Shown: one piece after another, positions 31,522-39,179 of the stretch
Layout of the letters: each line of letters begins with the position of its first letter
How positions within the stretch are numbered: position 1 is the stretch's first letter
Origin: Castellaniella denitrificans
GTDB taxonomy: Bacteria; Pseudomonadota; Gammaproteobacteria; Burkholderiales; Burkholderiaceae_B
Direction: 5' to 3'
Length of the DNA: 64,000 nucleotides
Assembly: GCF_042653765.1 (NCBI RefSeq)
Contig: NZ_JBHSEZ010000004.1
Coordinates: 124,001-188,000 of the forward strand
The notes under the pieces: generated by a model
The model's input: the letters and a program-made list of their open reading frames with translations, nothing else
Databases searched by the model: none
Told to the model about the DNA's origin: nothing
Program-made: the position numbers and the translations under genes

Positions 31522-31912
31522 GTTCAAGAAGCTCGCTGCCCAGATCGGCTGGTTCGTCATTGTAGGCTGCGCGGCGGCGGCCACCCACTGGGCGGTCGCC
31601 GTGGCCTGCGTATCCCTGGGCGGCCTGGCGCCGCTGGCCGCCAACGTGGTCGGCTGGCTGGTGGCGTTCGGCGTGTCCTTCGCCGGCCACTACCACCTGA
31701 CCTTCCGCCTCCAGCGCGCGCCGCTGCGGCGCGCGGCGGCGCGGTTCTTCCTGGTATCGGCGCTGGGCTTCGCCGTCAACGAGGCCGCCTACGCCGCGCT
31801 GCTGCGCCTGACGGCGATCCGCTACGACGTGCTGCTGGCCCTGGTACTGATCGGCATCGCCGGGATGACCTTCATTCTGGGGCGCTACTGGGCGTTTCGC
31901 CGCAGCCATTGA
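31520..31912 (+). CDS. GtrA-family lipid-linked sugar flippase (LgmD-like candidate)
   Basis: 130 aa, four hydrophobic segments, GtrA family ('FVIVGCAAAATHWAVAV', 'NVVGWLVAFGVSFAGHYHLT', 'FRLQRAPLRRAAARFF', and the ending 'FILGRYWAFRRSH'). Such proteins are thought to flip undecaprenyl-phosphate sugars. It is the only + gene between minus-strand partners. Its start codon overlaps that of the deacetylase gene head to head, and its 3' end overlaps the ArnT-like gene by 41 bases. Homology supports it as real despite the tight geometry. Confidence 0.82.
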   Translation: MFKKLAAQIGWFVIVGCAAAATHWAVAVACVSLGGLAPLAANVVGWLVAFGVSFAGHYHLTFRLQRAPLRRAAARFFLVSALGFAVNEAAYAALLRLTAIRYDVLLALVLIGIAGMTFILGRYWAFRRSH

Positions 31913-33518
31913 CGGTCTCGGCGGCCGGGACGCGCCACAGGCCCATCTTGCGCGTCCGCGCCAGGGGCTCGCGGCCCGACAGCGCCGGATAGCGGTCGGC
32001 CTCGTCCAGCCAGGCCAGCAGCCAGGTCGTCGCATGGCCCGGATCGCACAGGTAGGCCTGCAGCCGCTCCGGCGACCAGAGCCGGTCGGCGCCCCGGTCG
32101 GGCGCGAAGCCGGCGGCGTCGGCCAGCTCGCGGCGCCAGTCGTCGCCCCGCATGACATGCGGATCGTCCCAGCGGGTGACCGCGATGACCGGATCGCGCC
32201 AGCCGGCGTACATCGGCACGTCGTAGGCGTACTGGCCGAGCATCGCCAGGCGGTCGCCGGGCGCCGCCGACGCCGCCAGCGCCTGGGCGAGGCTCTTGGT
32301 GCTGCGCTGCGGGAACAGCACCAGCGCCGCCACGGCCAGCAGGCACAGGCCGGCGGCCACCAGGGCATGCCGCACCAGGCTGCGGCCCGCGCCCGGGGCG
32401 TTGGATTCTTCCCGCTGCTCGAAGGTTTCCTGGATGAACCAGGCCAGCGGCGGCAGCACGGCGATCACGTAGCCGACCAGCTTCGAGGCGGGAATCGAGA
32501 AGAACACCAGCACCACGGCCAGCCAGGACAGCATCAGGCCGCGCAGCACGCGACGGTCGACCTGTTCGATCCGATGGGCGGGCGGCACGAACGCCGTCTG
32601 CAGCGGCCCCCGGGGCTGGAACCAGCGCCACAGCTGGATCGACCAGGGCAGCGTCAGGCCCAGCACCACTGGCACGTAGAACCAGAACGGGTGCGGATTG
32701 TTGAAGCCGGTCTCGAGGAAGCGCCGGAAATGCTGGTAGACGATGTAGTAGTCGAAGAAGCCGGGGTGGCGCGCCTGCATGACCGCCATCCAGGGCAGGG
32801 TCAGCGCCAGGAACAGCAGGATGCCCGGCCACCACAGCAGGCGCCCCAGGGCGCGGTACTGGCGCCGGCCCAGCAGCCAGAAGAACAGCACCCCGCCCGG
32901 CAGCACGATGCCGATCAGGCCCTTGGCCATGAACCCGGCCGCCGCCGCCGCGTACATGGCCGCCAGCGACCCCGCGTCCGGACGCAGCTGCTCGCGGCGG
33001 AACACCGCGTCGGCGCCCGCCATCACGGTCAGGCCCATCAGGGCGGCCACCAGCATGTCCAGGTTGGCGTAATGCGCCGCACCGAACAGGAAGGGCTGCA
33101 CCGCCAGGATCAGGGCCGTCCGGCCCGCGGCGCGGCCGCTGGCGTAGCGGCGCAGGAAGACGTAGAAGACCGTCACCAGCGCCGTGGCGGCCAGCACCGA
33201 GCACAGCCGCCCGGCCCAGGCGTTGTCGCCGAACAGCGCCAGGGACGCCGCCGTCAGCCAGTAGAACAGCGGCGGCTTGTGGAAGAAGGGCAGGCCATCC
33301 AGGCGCGGCGTCAGGTAGTCCCCCGAGGCCAGCATGTGCCAGGCCACCCCGACATAGCGGCCCTCGTCGGGCAGCAGCAGCGGGTACGCCCAGGTCGTGG
33401 CCGCCAGCCAGAGGAAGGTGAACAGCGCCACCCAGGGCCAGGCGCGCCGGGCCCGCAGGCGCTGCCAGAGGGATTCGCCGGCGTCCACCAGCCGCGCTCC
33501 GAAAACGGGAAATTTCAT
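31872..33518 (-). CDS. ArnT-like lipid A glycosyltransferase (LgmB-like)
   Basis: 548-aa integral membrane GT-C enzyme, family GT83/ArnT. The periplasmic acidic motif is 'LLLPDEGRYVGVAWHML', followed by 'GLPFFHKPPLFYWLTAAS'. Many membrane segments lie in the first 380 residues, and the C-terminus is a soluble periplasmic domain. ArnT-type proteins move an amino sugar from undecaprenyl phosphate to lipid A phosphates; in Bordetella LgmB adds glucosamine. The start overlaps the upstream transferase stop (ATGA). The donor sugar here is inferred from neighbours. Confidence 0.87.
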   Translation of the reverse strand: MKFPVFGARLVDAGESLWQRLRARRAWPWVALFTFLWLAATTWAYPLLLPDEGRYVGVAWHMLASGDYLTPRLDGLPFFHKPPLFYWLTAASLALFGDNAWAGRLCSVLAATALVTVFYVFLRRYASGRAAGRTALILAVQPFLFGAAHYANLDMLVAALMGLTVMAGADAVFRREQLRPDAGSLAAMYAAAAAGFMAKGLIGIVLPGGVLFFWLLGRRQYRALGRLLWWPGILLFLALTLPWMAVMQARHPGFFDYYIVYQHFRRFLETGFNNPHPFWFYVPVVLGLTLPWSIQLWRWFQPRGPLQTAFVPPAHRIEQVDRRVLRGLMLSWLAVVLVFFSIPASKLVGYVIAVLPPLAWFIQETFEQREESNAPGAGRSLVRHALVAAGLCLLAVAALVLFPQRSTKSLAQALAASAAPGDRLAMLGQYAYDVPMYAGWRDPVIAVTRWDDPHVMRGDDWRRELADAAGFAPDRGADRLWSPERLQAYLCDPGHATTWLLAWLDEADRYPALSGREPLARTRKMGLWRVPAAETVNGCGETPSSAPE

Positions 33519-34624
33519 GCCTGGCGTTCTCCCGGCGAAAGCGGATCGGCAACCGCCCGCGGGGCGTCCGCATCGGCCGCGGCGGTCCCCGCGTAGCGCG
33601 GCGGCGGGACTTCCAGCCCGGGCCGGGGACCGGATCCGCCGGAGCCGCCTCGGTCAGGGCCGCCGCGATCGGGGCCGGCGCCGTCCAGCCCCGTCCCCGC
33701 GCGCTCGCGCAGCAGGTAGACGGGCCGTCCCTTGACCTCGGTGAAGATGCGGGCGACGTATTCGCCCACCACCCCCAGCGACATCAGGTTGACCCCGGCG
33801 AAGAACAGGATCACGGTGATCAGGCTGGCCCAGCCGCGCACCGCGTCGCCATAGAGCAGGTGGGACACGATGATGAACAGGCCGTACAGGAAGGCCAGCA
33901 GCGACACGCAGGCGCCCAGCAGGCTGAGCAGGCGCAGCGGCCAGGTGGTGAAGGCCGTCAGCCCGTCCACGGCGAAGCGCAGCAGCTTCAGGGGCCGGAA
34001 GCGGCTGACGCCGTGCAGCCGCTGGGGCGGCGTGTAGGCCATGGCCTCGGACTGGAAGCCGACCCAGGCGAACAGGCCCTTCATGAAGCGGTCGCGTTCC
34101 GGCAGCCGCTTCAGGGCGTCGACCACGGCCCGGTCCATCATGCGGAAGTCCCCGGCGTTGGGCGGCACGCCCAGGCCGTTCGAGGTGCGCATCAGGGCGT
34201 AGAACAGCCGGGTGCCGATGCGCTTGAACCAGGTCTCGTCGTCGCGCGTGGCGCGCACGGCGTAGATCATGTGCGCCCCGGCGCGCCAGCGCGCCAGCAT
34301 CGCGGGGATCATGTGCGGAGGATGCTGCATGTCGGCGTCCAGGCAGACCACGGCGTCGCCGCGCGCCACGTCCAGCCCGGCGGTCAGGGCGGCTTCCTTG
34401 CCGAAGTTGCGCGACAGGCGCAGATAGACGATTTCCGGATGCAGGCTGGTCCAGTGGCGCATCAGTTCCGGGGTGCCGTCGGTGCTGCCGTCGTCGACGA
34501 CGATGATTTCCGGCACGCAGTCCTGGCGCGCCAGCATGGCCAGCAATTCCGGCAGCAGCACGCCCAGGTTGGCCTGTTCGTTCAGGCAGGGGATGACGCA
34601 GGACAGGGTGACGGGTTCGGACAT
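33515..34624 (-). CDS. Family 2 glycosyltransferase, ArnC/GtrB type (LgmA-like)
   Basis: 369 aa. GT-A domain with 'LSCVIPCLNEQANLGVLLPE', 'IIVVDDGSTDGTPELMRHW' and the D-x-D region 'VVCLDADMQHPPHMIPAMLA'. Two C-terminal membrane segments ('LLGACVSLLAFLYGLFIIVS', 'LITVILFFAGVNLMSLGVV') are typical of enzymes that load a sugar onto undecaprenyl phosphate. A low-complexity Gly/Pro/Asp tail of about 50 residues follows. Start at 34624 gives the conserved family N-terminus. It would make the lipid-linked GlcNAc used by the genes downstream. Confidence 0.88.
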   Translation of the reverse strand: MSEPVTLSCVIPCLNEQANLGVLLPELLAMLARQDCVPEIIVVDDGSTDGTPELMRHWTSLHPEIVYLRLSRNFGKEAALTAGLDVARGDAVVCLDADMQHPPHMIPAMLARWRAGAHMIYAVRATRDDETWFKRIGTRLFYALMRTSNGLGVPPNAGDFRMMDRAVVDALKRLPERDRFMKGLFAWVGFQSEAMAYTPPQRLHGVSRFRPLKLLRFAVDGLTAFTTWPLRLLSLLGACVSLLAFLYGLFIIVSHLLYGDAVRGWASLITVILFFAGVNLMSLGVVGEYVARIFTEVKGRPVYLLRERAGTGLDGAGPDRGGPDRGGSGGSGPRPGLEVPPPRYAGTAAADADAPRAVADPLSPGERQA

Positions 34625-34742
34625 GGTGGGGAAACGCCGGCAGCGCGGGGCGGGGGCGCAATCCAGGAAAACGGAGGACGAAGGAAGACTCCGATCATAA
34701 CTGAACGCCGTGCCCGGCGGCCATGCGGATCCTCGCGAAATT

Positions 34743-34780
34743 TTGCGGTTCTTCATGAAGATACCTATAATATGAATCTT
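34743..34780 (+). promoter_or_regulatory. Promoter with overlapping NsrR-type operator before the globin-nnrS-nsrR genes
   Basis: TTGCGG (34743-34748), 17 bases, then TATAAT (34766-34771) make a good sigma70 promoter. The -10 lies inside a 23-base inverted repeat (34758-34780) with arms AAGATACCTAT and ATATGAATCTT around a central A. The arms match at 9 of 11 positions and agree with the 11-1-11 NsrR consensus (AAGATGCATTT type). NsrR without NO should therefore block RNA polymerase. Confidence 0.78.
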
Positions 34781-34802
34781 TGAAATCCCGACCCGCCGCC
34801 GC

Positions 34803-35225
34803 ATGGAAGACACTCCGGTCTGTACCGAGGACGAGATCACCACCCTCGTCCACCATTTCTACCGCCGCGTCCGCCAGGATGCGGTCCTGGGGCCGATCTT
34901 CGACGCCCACATCGACGACTGGGACGAGCACCTGGAACGCATGGTGCGCTTCTGGTCGTCGCTGCTGCGGCGCACCGGCACCTACAGCGGCACGCCCATG
35001 CCGCGCCACGTCGCCCTGCCGGGCCTGGACGGCCCGATGTTCGTGCGCTGGCTGGACCTGTTCCGCGACACGCTGGACGAATTCGACAACCCGCCCTTCA
35101 CCGCCCAGGCGGAGGACTTCGCCCGCCGCATCGCCCGCAGCCTGTGGTACGGCTACCAGATCAGCCACCAACCCGACCAACCCGTGACGGAGTTCGACGC
35201 CCATGTCCCGCCTGCTCAATATTGA
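34803..35225 (+). CDS. Group III truncated haemoglobin
   Basis: 140 aa. Family marks: 'LVHHFYRRVRQDAVLGPIFD', 'WDEHLERMVRFWSSLLRRTG' and 'TYSGTPMPRHVALPGLDGPM' with the probable proximal His, then 'WLDLFRDTLDEF'. Globins of this group are tied to nitric oxide or microaerobic chemistry, which fits its place before nnrS and nsrR and behind an NsrR-type operator. The stop lies 23 bases inside the start of nnrS. Exact ligand chemistry is inferred. Confidence 0.9.
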   Translation: MEDTPVCTEDEITTLVHHFYRRVRQDAVLGPIFDAHIDDWDEHLERMVRFWSSLLRRTGTYSGTPMPRHVALPGLDGPMFVRWLDLFRDTLDEFDNPPFTAQAEDFARRIARSLWYGYQISHQPDQPVTEFDAHVPPAQY

Positions 35226-36507
35226 GGAACCGGCCGCCGCCGCGCCGCGGCCTTCCATGACGGCCTTCCTGGCCCTCGGATTCCGGCCTCTGTACCTGGC
35301 CGGCGCCGCCTGGGCGCTGATCTCGATCGCCCTGTGGATCTTCGCCCCGCAGGTGCTGGACGGCCCCCTGCCACTGGTCTACTGGCACGCCCACGAAATG
35401 CTGTGGGGCTTCATCATCACCATCGCGGTCGGCTTCCTGCTGACCGCCAGCGCCACCTGGACCGGCTTCAATCCCCTGTCCGGCCGGCCCCTGGGCCTGC
35501 TGTGCCTGCTGTGGGTCGTGGCCCGCATCGGTTTCCTGGCGGGCGGACTGCCGGGCTTCTGGATCGCCACGGCGGCCGAGCTGCTGTTCTTCCTGGCCGC
35601 CGCCATCAGCCTGATGCGCGTGATGGTCAAGGGCCGCAGCCGCCGCAACTACGGACTGCCGGTGGTGATGCTGGCGCTCGGCGCGGCCGACCTGCTGTAC
35701 TTGCTGGCGGCCTTGCGCGGCGACTACGTGCTGCTGATGCAGCGCTTCGATCTGGGCCTGATCGGCATGGCCGTGATCGCCCTGCTGATCGCCCGCCGCG
35801 TCATTCCCTTCTTTTCCATGCGCATGGTCCAGGGCCTGCAGATCCCCATGCTGACCCGCTCCGGCCACGTCCAGATGGTCTTCAGCGCCCTGGCGCTGGC
35901 GGCCGGCGTGCTGATGCAGATCGTGCCGCCCGCCCAAGGCGGGCCGGCCTTCCTGCCGCTGTTCATGGCCGCCAGCCTGGCGCTGACCGGCCTGATCAGC
36001 CTGGGCCAGCTGCTGGCCTGGCGGCCGCTGGCGGTCCTGCGCAAGCCCATGCTGTGGATCCTGTACCTGGGCTACGCCTTCATCGGCATCGGCCTGCTGG
36101 CCGCGGCGGTCCAGGTCAGCGGCCTGCTCGACCCGTCGCTGCTGCGCGGCATGCTGGCGCGCAGCGCCACGCACGTCCACCTGATCGGCATGGCGGGCTT
36201 CTGCATCCTGATCATCGGCATGCTGACCCGCACGGCCCTGGGCCACCTGGGGCGCCCGCTGGCCCTGGACCGCAGCATGCTGGCCAGCTACTGGCTGATG
36301 GTCGCCGCGGTCGTCTTCCGCCTGGCCGCGCTGTGGCCCTCGGCCGCCAGCCAGTCCCTGCTGCACCTGGCCGCCTGCGCCTGGATCCTGTGCATGGGGC
36401 TGTACCTGTGGCGCTTCGCGCCGATGCTGATCCGCCCCCGGCCGGACAAGCCCGCGCCCGCCGTCGCCCCGCCCCGGGCGGCCGCCCAGCCGGCCCAGGC
36501 GCGTTGA
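35203..36507 (+). CDS. nnrS: NnrS family haem-copper membrane protein
   Basis: 434 aa with about 12 hydrophobic segments. NnrS signatures: 'FLALGFRPLYLAGAAWALIS', 'LVYWHAHEMLWGFIITIAVG' (His pair), 'RRVIPFFSMRMVQGL' and 'HVHLIGMAGFCILIIGML'. NnrS proteins ease nitrosative stress and are regularly under NsrR or NnrR control. It overlaps the globin gene by 23 bases and is followed 42 bases later by nsrR. A Pro/Ala-rich cytosolic tail ends the protein. Confidence 0.93.
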   Translation: MSRLLNIEEPAAAAPRPSMTAFLALGFRPLYLAGAAWALISIALWIFAPQVLDGPLPLVYWHAHEMLWGFIITIAVGFLLTASATWTGFNPLSGRPLGLLCLLWVVARIGFLAGGLPGFWIATAAELLFFLAAAISLMRVMVKGRSRRNYGLPVVMLALGAADLLYLLAALRGDYVLLMQRFDLGLIGMAVIALLIARRVIPFFSMRMVQGLQIPMLTRSGHVQMVFSALALAAGVLMQIVPPAQGGPAFLPLFMAASLALTGLISLGQLLAWRPLAVLRKPMLWILYLGYAFIGIGLLAAAVQVSGLLDPSLLRGMLARSATHVHLIGMAGFCILIIGMLTRTALGHLGRPLALDRSMLASYWLMVAAVVFRLAALWPSAASQSLLHLAACAWILCMGLYLWRFAPMLIRPRPDKPAPAVAPPRAAAQPAQAR

Positions 36508-36549
36508 CGCCCGCGCCGACCCAGAGCCCGCCTTGAGCCAGAGCCCGAC

Positions 36550-36999
36550 ATGCGCCTGACCAACATGAGCGACTACGCGGTGCGGCTGCTGATCTATCTC
36601 GGCAGCCACCGCGAACGCCTGTGCACGATCGCCGAGATCGCCCAGGTCTACGGCATTTCCGAGCCGCACCTGATGAAGATCACGCACCGCCTGGCCCAGC
36701 GCGGCTGGATCCGCACCGTGCGCGGCAAGAACGGCGGCATGGAACTGGCCCACGAACCCGGCGAGATCCGCCTGGGAGCGCTGATCCGCGACATGGAAAA
36801 CGATTTGGCGCTGGTCGAGTGCATGGGGGCCGACAACCACTGCATCCTGAGCGGCTGCTGCGGCCTGAAGCCCATCGTCGCGGGCGCGATGAAGGCCTTC
36901 ATGGATCATCTGGACGCCCATACCCTGGCCGACGTGATCCCCCCCGTTCCGCCCGCCGCGATCCGCATCGCGCCCGAGCGCGTGGCGGCGCGGGCCTGA
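36550..36999 (+). CDS. nsrR: Nitric-oxide-sensing repressor NsrR (Rrf2 family)
   Basis: 149 aa. Winged helix 'NMSDYAVRLLIYLGSHRERL' and 'ISEPHLMKITHRLAQRGWIR' followed by 'TVRGKNGGMELAHEP'. The Fe-S binding cysteines are in 'VECMGADNHCILSGCCGLK', the NsrR rather than IscR spacing. NO destroys the cluster and relieves repression. The gene closes the globin-nnrS unit, so autoregulation through the site at 34758-34780 is likely. It converges with the ppiC gene ten bases away. Confidence 0.92.
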   Translation: MRLTNMSDYAVRLLIYLGSHRERLCTIAEIAQVYGISEPHLMKITHRLAQRGWIRTVRGKNGGMELAHEPGEIRLGALIRDMENDLALVECMGADNHCILSGCCGLKPIVAGAMKAFMDHLDAHTLADVIPPVPPAAIRIAPERVAARA

Positions 37000-37009
37000 A
37001 ACTTAAGCC

Positions 37010-37756
37010 CTATTGCACCAGCGGCGAATCCGCGCCCTGCATGGGGATGCCTTCGATGCGGGCGGCCCCGACCAGCTGCTGCAGGTACTGGTGCACGGCC
37101 CGCCGCCGGCTGGATTCCTCCAGCCAAGCCGCCAGCCGTTCGCGCACGGCATCGAACGGCAGCGCACGGCCTTCGGCCTTGCGGCCGGTGCGCACGATGT
37201 GGAACCCGAAGCGGGTCTCGACCAGTTCGCCGCCCAGGGTGTATTCGGGCAGGGCGAAGACCGCCCGCTCGAATTCCGGCACCATCTCGCCGCGCGTCAG
37301 TTCACCCAAGGAGCCGCCCCCGGCTCCGGAGGGACAGTTGGAATAGGTCCGGGCGAAGGCCGCGAACGATCCCAGGCCCTCGCGGTGCAGTTCGGCCAGC
37401 ACGCCGTTGGCCCGGGCGCGCAGCTTCTGCACGTCCAGGCCGGAAGTGGCCTGGAACAGGATGTGCCAGGCCTCGACCAGGTCGCCTTCGCGGAATTCGT
37501 CGGGATGCTGCTCGTAGTAGCGCCGGCAGCTGGCCTCGTCCGCCTCGGGTGTCCGCACGTCGTGGGCCAGCACGGATTCGAGCAGCGCGGCATCGTCCTC
37601 GGCCGACAGGTCCAGTTCGGCGGCGCGCTGGCGGCACAGGGCGCGCAGCACCAGCTCCTGGCCGGCGGCCAGGCGGGGATTAGCTTCCCGCTGGTGGCGC
37701 GGGACCTCGGCCAGGATGTCGGCCTCGGTGATGAGCGTGTCGTTGACGGTGATCAT
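37010..37756 (-). CDS. Parvulin-type peptidyl-prolyl isomerase of the nar cluster
   Basis: 248 aa. N-terminal SurA-like helical region and a PpiC rotamase domain (about 120-215: 'EAWHILFQATSGLDVQKLRA', 'SNCPSGAGGGSLGELTRGEM', 'TRFGFHIVRTGRKAEGRALP'). No clear signal peptide, so cytoplasmic, like the NifM-type homologues. It is the last gene of narGHJI in many betaproteobacteria and may help fold or mature nitrate reductase (inference from context). It starts 19 bases after the narI stop. Confidence 0.88.
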   Translation of the reverse strand: MITVNDTLITEADILAEVPRHQREANPRLAAGQELVLRALCRQRAAELDLSAEDDAALLESVLAHDVRTPEADEASCRRYYEQHPDEFREGDLVEAWHILFQATSGLDVQKLRARANGVLAELHREGLGSFAAFARTYSNCPSGAGGGSLGELTRGEMVPEFERAVFALPEYTLGGELVETRFGFHIVRTGRKAEGRALPFDAVRERLAAWLEESSRRRAVHQYLQQLVGAARIEGIPMQGADSPLVQ

Positions 37757-37775
37757 GCCTCGTGTCCCGGTTCGC

Positions 37776-38462
37776 TCAGCGCGGCCGCACGATCTGCCAG
37801 GCCCGCGTCAGGTACGCGACCGAGGCGAAGCCCGACCACACATGCACCAGGCGGGTGAAGGGGAAGATCACGAACAGCGTCATGCCCAGCACCATGTGCA
37901 GGCGGTAGACATCGGGCACGCCTTCCATGGCGCCGACCGCGCCGCCGCGGAAGGTGACGATGCGCTGCGCCCAGTCGCCCAGCTGGATCATCACCGCGCC
38001 GTTCGTGTGATGCACGGACGTGAAGATCGTGGCGATGCCCATCACCAGCACCAGCAGGATCCACAGCAGCGTCACCCAGTCGGACAGGTTGGAATTGTGG
38101 GCCAGGCGGATCTCCGACCAGCGGCGGTGGATCAGCAGCAGCAGGCCGATCAGGCACACGACCCCCAGGACCGCGCCGACCACGATGGCCATCATCTGCT
38201 TGAACTCCGTCGTCACGCCGAAGGCGTGGTAGACCGCCGGCGGCGTCAGCAGCCCCACCAGGTGGGTGAAGAACAGGGAAATGATGCCGATGTGGAACAG
38301 GTTGCTGCCCCAGCGCAGCGATCCCCGGCGCAGCAGCTGGCTGGAATCGCTCTTCCAGGTGTACTGCTCGCGCTCGAAGCGCAGCAGGCTGCCCACGAAG
38401 AAGACGGTCAGCGCGATGTAGGGATAAACCCCAAAGAAAAAGAGATCGAGCGTGGCTTTCAT
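37776..38462 (-). CDS. narI: Respiratory nitrate reductase gamma subunit
   Basis: 228 aa, five membrane segments; the cytochrome b subunit that oxidises quinol and passes electrons to NarH. His residues for the two haems are in 'NLFHIGIISLFFTHLVG' and 'MEGVPDVYRLHMVLGMTLFV' with 'FPFTRLVHVWSGF'. The N-terminal segment 'FFFGVYPYIALTVFFVGSLL' is typical. Ten bases after narJ. Confidence 0.97.
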   Translation of the reverse strand: MKATLDLFFFGVYPYIALTVFFVGSLLRFEREQYTWKSDSSQLLRRGSLRWGSNLFHIGIISLFFTHLVGLLTPPAVYHAFGVTTEFKQMMAIVVGAVLGVVCLIGLLLLIHRRWSEIRLAHNSNLSDWVTLLWILLVLVMGIATIFTSVHHTNGAVMIQLGDWAQRIVTFRGGAVGAMEGVPDVYRLHMVLGMTLFVIFPFTRLVHVWSGFASVAYLTRAWQIVRPR

Positions 38463-38472
38463 GGGAGTCTCC

Positions 38473-39171
38473 TCAAGCCTGGCCGCCGGCCGGACCGGCC
38501 TGGCGGGAACGGGGCGGATGGAACACGATGGGCTGGACGCCGTCCCCGCGGCCCGGGCGGCGCATGAGCAGGGGTTCGGTGCCGTCGGCCTCGGGGCCGA
38601 AAGTGATCAGGGTCTCTTCCATGTCCCCTTCGGGGGGATCGGGCAGGACCTCGGGCTGCACGTCGGTCATGGTCCGCAACTGGGCGAACAGGCAGGCATA
38701 GGGACTGCCCGCTTCCGCCAGCTTGTCACCCAGCCGGGCCAGCACGTGGATCGCGTCGCCCAGCAGGTCCTCGGCCGCCTGGGACGGGATCTGGCCGAGG
38801 AATTCCAGGAACAGCGGCACGTAGTCCGGCAGTTCCGTGGTGGCGGGCTCCAGCCCGTGCTTCAGGTATTCGTTGCGCAGATCGACCATGGCCTGGCCCC
38901 GGTCGCGGGACTCGCCGTGGACGTGCTCGAACAGGTGCAGGGAATGGGCGGAGCGGCGGTCGAAGGTGGCGACGTACTGTTCCTGAAGATCGATCAGGTC
39001 GGTGTCCTGCTCGAGGAAGGCGAACAGGGGAGCCAGCCGGGCGCGCGCCTCGGCCGGCAGGTCGGCGGACAGTTCCGGCAGGGCGTCCAGCCATTCCTGC
39101 TCGGGATAGCCGAGCAGGACGGACAGGACGGAATAAACCGGCGCCGTACGGGAAGTCGTGATGGTATCCAT
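38473..39171 (-). CDS. narJ: Nitrate reductase molybdenum cofactor assembly chaperone
   Basis: 232 aa. Binds apo-NarGH and guides cofactor insertion. 'SVLLGYPEQEWLDALPEL', 'EQYVATFDRRSAHSLHLFEH' followed by 'VHGESRDRGQAMVDL', and 'ELPDYVPLFLEFLG' are NarJ signatures. Start at 39171 lies eight bases after the narH stop; the longer frame upstream overlaps narH and is not used. Confidence 0.96.
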   Translation of the reverse strand: MDTITTSRTAPVYSVLSVLLGYPEQEWLDALPELSADLPAEARARLAPLFAFLEQDTDLIDLQEQYVATFDRRSAHSLHLFEHVHGESRDRGQAMVDLRNEYLKHGLEPATTELPDYVPLFLEFLGQIPSQAAEDLLGDAIHVLARLGDKLAEAGSPYACLFAQLRTMTDVQPEVLPDPPEGDMEETLITFGPEADGTEPLLMRRPGRGDGVQPIVFHPPRSRQAGPAGGQA

Positions 39172-39179
39172 GCGTCCCC

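Noticed and set aside
35161..36921. 586-codon minus frame opposite nnrS and nsrR
   Set aside because: Gln/His/Gly-rich antisense shadow of three recognised genes.
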